NCBI GenBank assembly: GCA_963682175.1
Contig: OY821771.1
Coordinates: 25,006,201-25,070,200 of the forward strand
Source of the DNA: Triglochin maritima
Lineage: Eukaryota; Streptophyta; Magnoliopsida; Alismatales; Juncaginaceae
Reading direction: 5' to 3'
DNA: 64,000 nt
In this document: piece by piece, positions 12,273 through 23,014 of the stretch
How the letters are laid out: each line of letters begins with the position of its first letter
How positions within the stretch are numbered: position 1 is the first letter of the stretch
Program-made: the position numbers and the translations under genes
Notes under the pieces: generated by a model
What the model was told of the DNA's origin: nothing
The model's input: the letters and a program-made list of their open reading frames with translations, nothing else
The model's database searches: none

Positions 12273-13952
12273 GCATGCTATCTCAAGAAAAGAAAAATGG
12301 ATCCAAAACCTATGATATTATAAGAATGCCAGAAGCATTCGTATTTGATATACACAAAAGAAGGTGAACAATATATAATAAACTCGCTGAATAAATATAC
12401 TATTTAGACTTGTAGTCCTAATTTCTGAAATTATATCCCCAAAGGATAAAAATAGAAATCAGAAAAACATGTGATACATTATAAAGCGAGGAGTAATATA
12501 AGGGTATTCGCAGGACCCAACATCCATCGTGATGTTACTCATTCTCTCGTAATATTGATAATAAGTTCTGTTACATGATCAATATGATATGCATATAAGA
12601 TATGTTGTGACTTTAAAATTTTATAAGTCACTTACTATTGGTAATTATATGATAGTCCCTGAAGGACTAATATGACAAAAATATATTATATGATGACAAG
12701 AATCAAAAGATGCACTATACAATTTTTGAAAAGATCGCTATACAAAGAAACAAGTAACAGTGTGCATATAACCTCTTCAATCAAAGTCATCATGAAGAAT
12801 GATACGAAGTTGATCTTAGTCGTCCATATGTTTCATCCAATAACAAAAGTTACTGTTATTTGTTATATTTATAACATGCTTGATGTCATAGGACCTCCAT
12901 TAGAGTTTTTGAAAACTCATGAAATATTTAATGGACAATTTTTGAAAAATGAACAGAGAAAACTCAATTATTTTTCGACTTGAAGTTCGAACATTCTCTG
13001 GAAGAGAATTTGTACAATGATTCAATTGTAGAAAGTGAATATTGTAGAAAAATATATTCTACTCAATACTCACATTGAAATGACACTAAGAATGGACATC
13101 TATTGTATATCAACAAAAATCCAATTGTAATAGGAACTGAAGTTCCTTATCAAAATGTCATGAATATTTTCCTATAACTTAAAACCTAATAAGCTTCACA
13201 GTAAATGTTTTATATAAGCATAATGTTCATCTGAAAACATTTAGATGATGTTCAAGGATCTACCAATTTCTACTCATGCGATAAAGATTTACGTTAGCAA
13301 TGTTTCTTATATGTCCGATCCACATCAATTACAAACACAAAATTTGTTGTCATTGTGTGGAGTCATTACAATTTTATGCAAGTTGGTGAATCAGTTATTG
13401 ATTCTTACATTCTCGTATCGCTAGGACATCAATATAATTATGAGACATCTTTAAATTGTTCATAAGTAATATCTTTTGAGGTAACATATTCATATCAAAA
13501 GTTACCACAATTTGTATTACCCCCAGCATATTATTTGAGAAAAATTGCGCAAATTTCACAATCTTATTATCTAAGTGAAATATAGTAAATATTCATTAAA
13601 TCCGTTAAATTATCATATATTTGTTTATTGAATCCCCATGAAATTTTGTGTTTAAGGACTTCGTAAAATATATTCGTAAATTTGGTAAACTACGAATAAG
13701 GGGAAGCGGATTTGTATTTATCGTCCCTGAAGGATAAAGCCCGGAAGGCTTGTAGTTGCACTCTTTTTCCCTTTTTCCAATTTTTGTCCTAAAATGTTTT
13801 ATTGGTTAAAGGTTTTTAATGAGGCAACTTGTGCAATTTTGTTAGCGTATGTTATGCACTCTTTTCCTTAGTTATATTTTCTCACAAGGTTTTGTAGCAA
13901 GGTTTTTAACGAGGCATAAACATAACACATATTATATAAGAGAGTGTTATAA

Positions 13953-14282
13953 ATGTATGTTGAATTGAGGGGAGAATTATACGATGCACTCTTTTTTTTC
14001 CTTCACCAAGTTTTGTCCCACAGGGTTTACTTGGCAATGTTTTTATTGAGGCAGACCAATCAAGTGGCAACTGATCAGATCCAATCAAGCGAGAATTTGG
14101 CGGATTTATTTACAAAGTCCTTGGCCACCAAAGTCTTTAAGAAGCTTGTCTTTAAATTTGGTGTTCGTCGTTTGAAGAATATATGTTGAAGTGAGGGGGA
14201 GCATCATACGCGCTGCACTCTTTTTTCATTCATCAAGTTTTTATCCCATCGGGTTTTCGTGATAAGGTTTTTAACGAGGTAG
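13953..14282 (+). repeat. Imperfect direct duplication flanking the RNase H end
   Basis: About 100 bp at 13953-14055 and again at 14181-14282 share the order TGTTGAA-TGAGGGG-AGCA/AGAA...CACTCTTTTT...TTTTTA(A/T)(C/T)GAGG(C/T)A. The first copy lies upstream of the coding end, which is out of place for a 3' untranslated block. Confidence 0.7.
14058..14188 (+). pseudogene. C-terminal end of Ty1/copia RNase H
   Basis: The plus-strand frame ends with SSENLADLFTKSL followed by FKKLVFKFGVRRL and a stop. This is the standard end of copia RNase H (NLADLFTKxLP...LGMRRL). Everything upstream is decayed, so only this end is recognisable. A purine run, GAAGTGAGGGGGAGCA, follows directly, and AAGGGGGAG precedes the LTR at 14320. 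Confidence 0.85.
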
Positions 14283-14319
14283 CGTCCCTAGCGTATAAAG
14301 GTGAAGATCCAAGGGGGAG

Positions 14320-14550
14320 TGTTGTGAAACATCATGGATGCTTCACCTTAAACTTATCCTCCCATAACTCCATCAACCTCTCACATTCCCATTACTCTTG
14401 TAACATACACCCTTTCATTTTCCTCCTATAGCCTATAAATAGGAGATCATTGTAAGACCATTGATATACTTTTGGTGATGATGAAATACTACAAATATTC
14501 TCCCCCAAATCTTTTATCTTCTTTGTTCCATGTATATTTATTTTATAACA
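14320..14550 (+). repeat. Ty1/copia 3' LTR
   Basis: 231 bp from TGTTGTGAAACATC to TTTTATAACA, directly after the polypurine tract AAGGGGGAG. It contains CCTATAAATAGGAG with TATA at about 14434-14442. The 5' partner is not in the window, or is not recognisable. Confidence 0.8.
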
Positions 14551-14951
14551 GTCTGAACATTCTTCATAAAGAGTAAGAAAAACTAGATCGAGAAAGTAGA
14601 AGTTCGATGCGATATCTAACTGACCAAATGGACACAAAAGGATTTCCTTCACCTTCCTATAGTTATATTATCCCTTGCTATGGGTGTGTCCGTGGTATGG
14701 GATAATTGAGGGGCGAAAGTTGAATGGGGAAATTTTCCACCTTCACAAATATGTTTGGAATGGAGAAATGACCAGGCCACCCATAGTGGTGCCTGGGCTA
14801 CCCCAGGCACCCAGCTTCCATATGAGTTTATGTCTCTGTCACATCAGTTTCTCTATCTGTGACGTCATACCTGCTGAAAACACTCCACCTACTCAAAACT
14901 CCTCTCTTAACAATGCTCTGCCCCCACCCAGGAATTAAACAAAGGTCGGTC
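14551..14951. other. Spacer with an inverted repeat; possible left end of the Harbinger element
   Basis: No gene. GGTGCCTGGG and CCCAGGCACC form a 10-bp inverted repeat near 14790-14813. A TTAACA word near 14905 followed by a C-rich run could mark a terminus with a TTA target site, as known for PIF/Harbinger, but the ends are not proven. Confidence 0.35.
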
Positions 14952-15905
14952 TTAGATAAACTCATTTAAATCAGAAAAATTAGCGTAAGAGTCGTGGTCA
15001 TCCTCCACTATAATATTATGCATGATAATGCATGCCATAATTATTTTGTTAAGTATATCCTTACTCCTTGAAAGATCCAACTTCCTAACGATCACGAATC
15101 GTGTTTGTAGCACTGTGAAAGTGCGTTCTACATCTTTACGCGTTGCGTCCTGCATTTGAGCAAATAACTTGTCCTTCGGGGTCTAAGGAAAATGATGGAT
15201 TGGATGAATACAATTCATTTTGGATAGATACAATCTGTAAGATGGTATCCCATATCATATCGAGAACCATTAACTTGATAAGTTACCGGTGGAGCTCACC
15301 CTTCCAGTACGTCATTGAAAACCGAGATCGTTGCAGGAAATTTAGGTCATTGCACAAACCCGGGATACCAAAAAAGGAATGCCAAATCCATAGGTCATAC
15401 GATGCAACATCATCAAGGACAAGTGTTCTCTTCCCACTTTGCCCTTGATGTTGTCCCTTCCAAGCAGCTGGGCAAATTTCACTCCTAGTGCATAAAATCG
15501 ATACTCCCCATCATGTCTGAGTACCCACGACTCTCACCTACACGAAGTAGCCTTGCTAAGTCAGTTGCAGTAGGGTTGTGTAGATACTCGCTGCCGAAGT
15601 TGGTAATGACACCTTCAGAGAATTTTTGGAGGGATTTTCTTGCGGTTGCTTCTCAAAGACGCCACTACACCATATGCTAGCATCCACAGTGTCATAGTAC
15701 TTTTTGTAAGCCCGATATGCCAAGCCTACCAGTGACATTTGACAGTCGTTGAAAGAAGATATCGGATGCCTCAATGGCATTAGCAATCCAAAGAAAGACA
15801 TGCTTCCGCATCCTAAATCTTCTTCTGAAAATAGTAGCATAATACACAGGGTTGCCAAAAATATAATTGGAAATAAGATGGTTGTAACCGAGCTCACATC
15901 TCAGT
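14952..15905 (-). pseudogene. PIF/Harbinger transposase, decayed
   Basis: Several minus-strand frames together cover a plant PIF/Harbinger transposase (DDE type, cuts and reinserts the element in the nucleus). Recognisable pieces in order from about 15850 down: FRRRFRMRKHVFLWIANA, a SID.MH block (first catalytic Asp), YDLWIWHSFFG followed by NDLNFL (second acidic site), and KDVERTF.VLQ.RF then MACIIMHN near 15040-15140 (third acidic site in KDVER). Frames switch several times and stops occur, so it is dead. It is divergently arranged with the ORF1 remnant at 16596, the usual layout for this superfamily. Confidence 0.8.
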
Positions 15906-16184
15906 TCGGGTTACGAGTTTGACATCTAAGCCTCTTATGGTTGGCAGTTCATTGAGGCATCATCTTAGAAATCATTTCCGTTTTGTGGTCTAGTGCGGCC
16001 GACGTATGTGGAACAAGAGTTCTTGATATCATACGATGAAGACTTTGAAGTTGAACCAGAAGACAGAATCAAATTACTCCCTCCCCAAAAGAATCCATTG
16101 GGAGAAGAAGGAATTTATGAGTGTAAGAATTGTAGTAGTAGATGATGCGATGTTGGTAAAAGGAACGATGAGCAGTCCCATATA

Positions 16185-16485
16185 ATCGCATGACTGCACA
16201 GTGAAAATGTTATCCCAATGAATCTCGAACCAAAGCAATTGCGTGACTCCACAGTAAAACCATGATGACATAGTAATCGCGTGGCTGCACAGTGAAAATG
16301 TGATCCCAAGGAATCTCGGACCAAAGCATTTATGTGACTCAACAGTAAACCCATGGTCATGACACAATATCACGTGACTATTCAATGAAAACACGATCCC
16401 AATGAATCTTGGACCAAAGCAATTGCGTGACTAAACAATAAACCCGTGGAGACATAGCTATCACGTGAGTGCACAGTGAGAATGA
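16185..16485. repeat. Tandem repeat, about 92-bp unit, 3.3 copies
   Basis: Units start at 16185, 16276, 16369 and 16461 (spacing 91-93 bp). Each begins ATC(G/A)C(G/A)TG and includes GATCCCAA(T/G)GAATCT.G.ACCAAAGCA. Two units carry a perfect CACGTG. The array lies between the two divergent Harbinger genes, where their promoters would be. Confidence 0.85.
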
Positions 16486-16595
16486 TCCACTCTCACTTCT
16501 CTTATTTATCCTCTGACCAACAATCCACTCTTACTCCTTTCACCAACATCCTACTCCTATCACCAACATTCCACTCTTACACCTCTCACCTTGCA

Positions 16596-17020
16596 ATGTC
16601 TTCTTCAGATGACAATCATGAACAATGTCATCTGGGAAACAACCAATGTTGCTTATTTCCTCAGGGATATTCGTATTACCCACTATATCAATACCTTTTT
16701 GCCCAGTACCAACCTTGTGATGAATACCAACAATTCGCACCATACCAGCAATACCAGCCTGACGACATAGGGGAATACACAAAACCAATATCAAATGTAC
16801 ATGTGGTACCTAAGTGGGGAAAGTAGTGCAAACCATGGTGACAATACGCCAGATGTGAATGCCAAAAATGAGGTAAACCCTTTCACCAATCATGTCCCAC
16901 AGTGACCCGCCAAGGCAAACAAGACAAAGGTGTGGTCTACAAAGGAGGACGAGAGACTCATCTCGACGTGTACGCATGTCAGTTGGGATGCACTTATTGG
17001 GACAAACCAAATATGTAGAG
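16596..17020 (+). pseudogene. Harbinger ORF1 (Myb/SANT-like), 5' part
   Basis: ATG at 16596 opens a serine-, glutamine- and tyrosine-rich N-part that ends at a stop near 16824. Further on, around 16920-17010, another frame reads KTKVWSTKEDERLIS then DALIGTNQ, which matches the Myb/SANT-like domain of PIF/Harbinger ORF1 proteins. Those proteins help the transposase bind DNA and enter the nucleus. The gene is interrupted at 17020 by a solo LTR and resumes at 18752. Confidence 0.7.
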
Positions 17021-18751
17021 TGTTATTGTTAGATCCTAACCCTTACTTATGTTTTAATGGTGTTTAGGAGAGGATTAGTGAAGGTTTGAGATGGACGGCT
17101 GAGATGAAGTGAGGAGATTGGTATTTAAAGGTGATTTTCTCTCTTTTTACTCACTCTCTCACTCTCTCTCTCTCACGATCTCACTCGTCTCTCTCTCCCT
17201 AAGTGTTTCTTCGGCGTTGATGGAGGTGAGGGTTGCTGTTGGAGTCGCCGGAGAAGCGAAGATCATCGTTCATAGAGTTCTCCGAAGAAGAAGGGGTTGC
17301 GAGGAAGCGCTCGCCATTGATTCTTCAAAGGCTTCTTCAAGCCTTAAGGTATGTCAAACTTGCTTTTACGCTCACCTATTATTAGTGTGGGGGTGGGAGC
17401 GGTCGACGGTAGGTTGTTTTGGCTCGTCGGACCTGCACAACAGTTTCTGCACTAAAATCGGTCGACCGGTGTTCTGAGTTCGGTCGACCAGTTATAGTGT
17501 ATTTCGGGCAAAATTCCTCGAACAGTTCGAATGGATACCCTTTGGGTGGTCGACCGGTTGTACAATGTTAGCGAGAGAAGGATGCTCTGGGTATTTTTTG
17601 TCGAACGGGACCCCTTTGTCGGTCGACCGAAAGTACTGTTGTATGTCGGCTGGGGCGTTGACCATCTAAACAGTCGACCGCCTGTTTGACTCGTTTGACC
17701 GACGACTTAAGTTTACTTAATGGCCGGTCGACCGGAAGTGTGGTTTCGGTCGACCATGTGGTGAGGACTGTTGGTGAGTTTTACTGGAGGTTTTCGATCG
17801 ACTGGAAGTCTTGGGTCGTCCGACCGTTTGATCATGATTTGAGAAAATGAATTTCTTGCTGGCGCTATTCGGTCGACCGGGCTCTCCTTGTCGTTCGACC
17901 GATTGGCAGGTTTTTCGGTTGGGCCAGTTCTATGGGTGAAGATCGGTCAACCGGAAGACAGATTTTGTTCGACCGTTTTACACACTTTTGGTGTGTTTGT
18001 GTTACTATTGATTGGCTAGAAGACAACGGGTTCACCGGCCCTTTTGGGGCGACGGACGGACATGTCGGCCCTATAGCGATCAGTAGTGACACGTGGAGGG
18101 GGATTGTGATAACTGTCGCCGTCGCTACGGCAATTGAGGCAAAACCGTGGCTCCGACGGATGAGGCATGTTTTATTTGTCGCCGTGGCTCCGGAAATTGA
18201 TGCAAAACCGTGGCTCCGGTAACACTGAGGCAAGGTTGTGGTTGTTTGGCCGTGTTTTGGACCGGCGGTGCCTTGTGTGCACGAGTGTAGGTGGGGTTGG
18301 GGTGAGAGGACCCTTGAGACCCTGGTTGTTGTTCGGTTATGGCCGGGAGAGAGGTCCTGGGAACTTAACGGTTGTATCTGTTGTGATTGTTGTTGTGCAT
18401 AGCATGTTTCTTTTCTGTTCATATATGTGATAGGGTTTGGCATATGGGGTTTCCTTTTGGAAACTCAGACATGTTTCATGTCTGCTTTCAGGCCGAAAGC
18501 GGCGATAGGCGGGTGGTGACTGCGGAGGGGTCGCTCGGGACCGGATCCTGCTTTCCTTCCTTTTTGAGGAAGTTGTGATTACACGTGTATATTTTATGTT
18601 TATGAGTTTTTGATGTAATCACATTCTTTTGTAAACTCGATCACATATATATATTATATGTTGGTGACCTGTGTGTATGTTCTTTCGTAATGTCCTCACT
18701 TGATTGTATGTTTTAAATTTTAAATTTTCGGCTGTGTTTGAGGACGTTACA
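17021..18751 (+). repeat. Solo LTR of a Tekay-type chromovirus
   Basis: 1.73 kb, TGTTATTGTTAG to GTTACA, inside Harbinger ORF1. Read on minus, its outer part is clearly similar to the chromovirus LTR at 57935-59835: TGTAACGT, then a GATCCGGTCCCG-like stretch, then TGCTG...CTGAGTTTCC. Orientation is therefore plus. It has a TATTTAAAGG promoter candidate near 17120, a CT-rich tract at 17138-17200, and about 15 GGTCGACC-type palindromes at 17400-17970. A matching target duplication is not evident (TAGAG versus ATTAT), so the site was altered or the termini are a few bases off. Confidence 0.75.
17400..17970. repeat. Array of GGTCGACC-type palindromes in the solo LTR
   Basis: About 15 sites with core CGGTCGACCG or a one- to two-base variant, often in pairs about 20-25 bp apart. 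Perfect or near-perfect examples lie near 17460, 17481, 17543, 17620, 17725, 17746 and 17868. Confidence 0.9.
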
Positions 18752-19518
18752 ATTATAGACCAAAGTCAAACGAGTGTACGACGAGTCATGTGGAAGCAAC
18801 ACAAACCTGTCTCTGCGGAATGAGGACTCCTTAAAGGGTCCTTGGACGAGGATTGCACCATCTGTCATGAAGTAGGCTGGTTGCTACGATGAAGATTTGC
18901 AGCCAAAAAGGAGCGGATTCAATGTTGAAGATGTAATTCAGGAAAGTCATTGTATTTCCGAACAAACTCATAAATCCAAAAATTCTTTACTATCATGCTT
19001 GGGCCATGTTACGCAGGCACCCGAAATGGGTGTCATTTCTTTAATCTGAATCGACGGGTGTTGCACGCGAACAACATAATGTGTCTCAGGAAATGGGACT
19101 GGAACATAGTCCTCAACGAGGAAGTGCCTGGTAAAGAAAGAACACAGACAAATCTATAGCCCACTCAACACCATCAAGAGAAGCTATACCAACTTAGGAG
19201 GAAATGACGTCACAACCATTTGATCGTCCCGAAGGTGTGAAAAAGGCCGAAAAAAGGAAGAAGTCGATTCAATTGAGTACAAACAAACGTGTCTACGAAC
19301 TTGATGTTCAAAATGAATACATTGCCAAAATTAGAGAAGAAGACTTGAAGACGGAGGACAAGTGAGCAGAAAGAGCTCAGTGGAAGTTTCAAATGCATCT
19401 AGATAAAACTAAGTTCGAAATGCTCCACACTTTGTTGAAGAACCAAAATCGGACGAATACTATTGAAAAAATGTTGGCCAAACTCATGGACTGTGCTGAA
19501 TCAAATGGTTTTATGTAG
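18752..19518 (+). pseudogene. Harbinger ORF1, 3' part
   Basis: The plus strand continues ORF1 after the solo LTR. Near 19219-19300 it reads RPEGVKKAEKRKKS, and then a charged helical segment (EDLKTEDK, QMHLDKTKFEM) to a stop at 19516-19518. RP.G.KKAK plus a charged coiled region is characteristic of the C-terminal part of plant PIF/Harbinger ORF1 (NAM-associated type). Internal stops make it a pseudogene. Confidence 0.7.
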
Positions 19519-19853
19519 TGCATTACTGTATGTCGTATTTTGTATTTGCACTAACTATTTTTATGTATTTTTTAAGACAATGTATTATTAATTTTTAGTA
19601 TATCTTTAATTAAGTGTTGACGGATTTTGATTACAAATCAAAAATGTTGAGGAAAAAATACTACAGATTTCTTAATTATATAATCAAATTACAACATTAA
19701 TTTAAAATAATTTAGAAATTACAAAAATATTTACAAATAACATAACCATATTTAACTAAATTAATTACAAACAAGAAATTAAATTAATTACAAACAAAAA
19801 ATTAAACTAAATAAATTACTAACATTTAAAATTAAAAAAACTAATTAATAGGC

Positions 19854-19869
19854 GGGGGCACGTGCCCCC
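19854..19869. repeat. 16-bp palindrome with G-box core
   Basis: GGGGGCACGTGCCCCC, perfect self-complementarity, in otherwise AT-rich DNA close to the presumed right end of the Harbinger element. Confidence 0.9.
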
Positions 19870-20109
19870 ACCCCAACCCAACAAGGCGGGATTCCGGGCG
19901 GAATCAGGGGGAGTGTGTTAAGCACTTAAGTGTGACCTTCGGGTAGGGGAATTTATTCCTACCACGTGGGGGTAAAAAATATAAATTTTTTATTCTTTGT
20001 TGTCTTTGCTAGAAACCAGTTTCCGGCAAGTGCAAACAAATTCACTGTTGGAATTAGTATTTTTTGAAATTTGATCATATTGTTTTCCACTAAAACATGA
20101 ATTTTATTG

Positions 20110-21137
20110 AAACTCAACATGTACACCAAAATCGAATTAAACATACTGGTGTGATGTTGAATCAAATAAGTACAAATAGCAAATTCTAACATAAAGACTT
20201 TAAGAGATAACATGACAATTCAAATAACGGATTTTTCACATATTAAAAAAATATTGATAATTGGTTATTCAAATTTTAAAAATATTAATACAAATGGCGG
20301 AATAAGGAGATTACATTCTTGCTTTAGTCAATATATACTACAACATATATGGATGTGATTGATAGTGTATTTTCTGGTGGTGGTGAAAAAAAACTCATTG
20401 GGGTAGGGCATGTCAATCTTGTCATGTACTATAACGTCGTAAAAATGTTTTATACTAGTAGAAATTTTGTTTTCCCATACCCGACTCGATAAAACATCAT
20501 CATGTCTTATTATCCCTAGCCATACTCGACTTGATATAATATCGTGTATACACTATATTACTAGTTTTCTACTTGGTTTTTTCATTGGATCATCTATCCC
20601 AAAACAAACAAACACAATAAGGTACACAAAATCACGATTTTACAAGAAACACATGCTTTTTACACGAATTGACATGAAACTCATGTTAACAACATGTAGA
20701 CACGAGTGTACACGGAAATATGTTATATAAAGACTAAAACAATATCTACTCATATTGTACAAAACATGCACCTAAACTAAATACGTTGCATATTTCAAAG
20801 TTCAAAGAAATAAATTCAAACACCAAAGTAGAATTACACATACCAAGTCAAGTTAAATAAAATAGTATAAATTCAAATAACAAATTCTAACATAATGACT
20901 TTAAAACTTAACATGAATATTTTGAAGAATAGACTTACCATAAAGACAAAATACATTTCCACTCATATATATTGTACAAAACTTGCACCTACATTTAGAA
21001 GAAGTAAAATCAAACCCCAACACTGAATTAAACATACCAAGTCAATTTAAAACAAATAAATGAGTTCAAACAACAAATTCTTGCATAAATGCTTGAAGAG
21101 TACTTAACATGACAATATGAAATAATGGACTTATGAA
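20110..21137. repeat. Degenerate repeat, about three copies
   Basis: Segments near 20110-20245, 20745-20940 and 20959-21137 share the order GTACAAAAC.TGCACCTA, AATTAAACATACCAAGTCAA, AACAAATTCT..CATAA, ACTTAACATGA. The first copy is partial. Function unknown. Confidence 0.6.
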
Positions 21138-22631
21138 TTATTTAAAAAACTGATTAGTATATATTAACACATCACTAATTTAGAAAACATGAATTTTAGC
21201 AATTGAACAAATCATAAGGTCATGATGTTGATTTTGATTTACCGAACTTTCCTTTCACTTTTGTCAGCCACGTCCAATGGAGATTTTTGTGAAATCAAAA
21301 AATGAAAAAATGATGAAGATTTTTTCTTTTATAGATGGAGATAGATATACTATAGATAGGACTTAAAACGAAACTCACTTGATTTGTATTAATTTGGCCG
21401 ATTACGTTTGAGATTTTTTGAAGTTTGAGATTATTACTCCATGAAAAATTATCGTTAACATATCAAACCCGAAGAAAAATATTTATCACTCCACTAAATA
21501 TATGGGTACCCCGAAATCTCCCCCCTTTATCATTTTTACCCACATTCCAAGTCACCTTGAGAGTTTAATTTTACAACTAGCCAGACGGTTTAGGGTTAGA
21601 GGACAAAGATGAAATTATCCGGCATTGACTTGACCCAACTAATAAGTTGAAACTTATAAAAGTTCTCGCAATTGAATTTGCAAATTTTAAATTGGCTTCA
21701 AATGCTTTCTATCATTCCTCGATAGTCAAAGAGAAGATAGTATAGGACATTTGTATCTAAGGTTTTATTGAGCGCTCAATGTCTCCTAGGGTAATCATTA
21801 TAAGCGTACGTTTGTTATGGAGGTAAAAAGGGATGCCTAGGGTAATCATTATAAGCCTACATTTGTTATAGAGGTAAAAAGGGGTGAAAAATTAAGGGGG
21901 TAATTTATCACCGACTAATGTATCCTTGGAATAATGGAATGATTGGGGTGGAGGAATCTGTTACCCCCATATAAGGTTGTAAATGGTGATGGCCGGATTA
22001 GCCCGCCGTCCGGCCCTACCTTGCCTCACATAACGCAAGTTGTAGACAAAAAATCACAACCCACCAACCCTTCGAACTACCACCCGTGAACTTGCTTCAT
22101 AAATGGCACAAGTTGCAGTTGTCTTTCAACCCGCCATGCCTAACTTATCACCGGCTTAAAATATATTATGTTATTAATATATAACTAAGAAATTAGTACT
22201 AGAACTTTAAATTAAACAAATTACACTTGATAAAGACTATACATAATACATTTACACAAATCCTACCCTTAAATTTGACATTAACTTTTACTAAACAAGT
22301 TTTATAACAAAATCAATGAAGCAAAGTAAGAACCATTTGAACTTTATGTATGACTTTTATTTCTTATGACATGCACTTTGTCTTGTGATTTCTTTTAAGC
22401 GTTAATAGGTTGTGAAACTAGATGATGTCATATGTATTTTTGTTTTCTGAGTTATTTATGATATATGAATTTGTTATAGTTTAACATGCCCTAAAAATAT
22501 AAAGTCTAGAGACTCAGCCCAACTAACCCACTTAACCATTCGAAAACATCACTCACTCACCTGACCCAAGCTTAGGTGGGGGGGTCTAGAAAATGTAGGT
22601 ATGTTTTCCCCTCACTATTTACCCATTCAAC

Positions 22632-23014
22632 TGTTAGCAAACAACGATTCTACAGGTTCAGGAGTACCATTCTTAGAGAGAACCTGTGCCAGCGGAAGGA
22701 AGATCGGAGGTCACCTTACGGAATCCTTTTCACCGGTCGGTCTGCTACTCTCTTGGAGAAGGAACGCGAGTCCACAACCCAAGAGTCCACGGAATGAGCT
22801 TGGTGGAGGTGGAGGGACGAAATGGGAGAGAGAGAAGGTGGCGGCTAGGGTGGGTGGAGGCTAGGGTTTGCACACTTGTTTTTTATCCAATGGGAGGCTC
22901 CCCTCCTTATATAGATGGCTCCACCCTAAACCCTTAAATGTGTAGTCCAATAGGGACGCGCCATGTGTCAGTGCTTTGGGCAAATATCTTATTAATCTTA
23001 GATTAATCCAATAT
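22632..23014 (-). repeat. 3' LTR of the copia element
   Basis: TGTTAGCAAACAACG... to ...TTAATCCAATAT on plus. The promoter motif CTATATAAGG lies on minus at 22905-22914. The exact outer base is uncertain because similarity with the other LTR stops at CCAATAT without the usual TG. Confidence 0.85.

Larger units (their letters stand above)
12278..14319 (+). mobile_element. Decayed Ty1/copia remnant, right part (RNase H to 3' untranslated region)
   Basis: Continuation of the copia element interrupted by A2. Around 13314-13377 the plus strand still reads like copia RNase H (YMSDPH then a QTQ..L run, compare the usual YLSDPHK.RSQTGY). Hairpins with CNGAA-like loops are frequent (12324, 12434, 12653, 12993, 13132, 13737). 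The 13740-14300 stretch has repeated blocks of the type CACTCTTTTT...GGTTTTTAACGAGGCA, typical of the 3' untranslated region of one group of plant copia elements. Confidence 0.65.
19519..22631. other. AT-rich intergenic DNA; no gene seen
   Basis: Contains a 16-bp perfect palindrome with a CACGTG core (19854-19869). It may hold the right end of the Harbinger element near 19920 (TTAACACACTCC on minus). A degenerate direct repeat lies at about 20110-21137. MITE-like sequence at 21240-21970 resembles 41115-41285. Short ORFs show no recognisable domain. Confidence 0.5.

Noticed and set aside
16074..16394. Two overlapping minus-strand ORFs with repeated peptide units
   Set aside because: Produced by the 92-bp tandem repeat, whose unit is not a multiple of three; not part of the transposase.
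16185..16485. CRISPR-like regular repeats
   Set aside because: Units are contiguous 92-bp tandem copies without unique spacers, in a plant genome.
17865..18443. 192-codon minus-strand ORF in the solo LTR
   Set aside because: Sits within a noncoding LTR, low-complexity composition, and is created partly by the GGTCGACC repeats.
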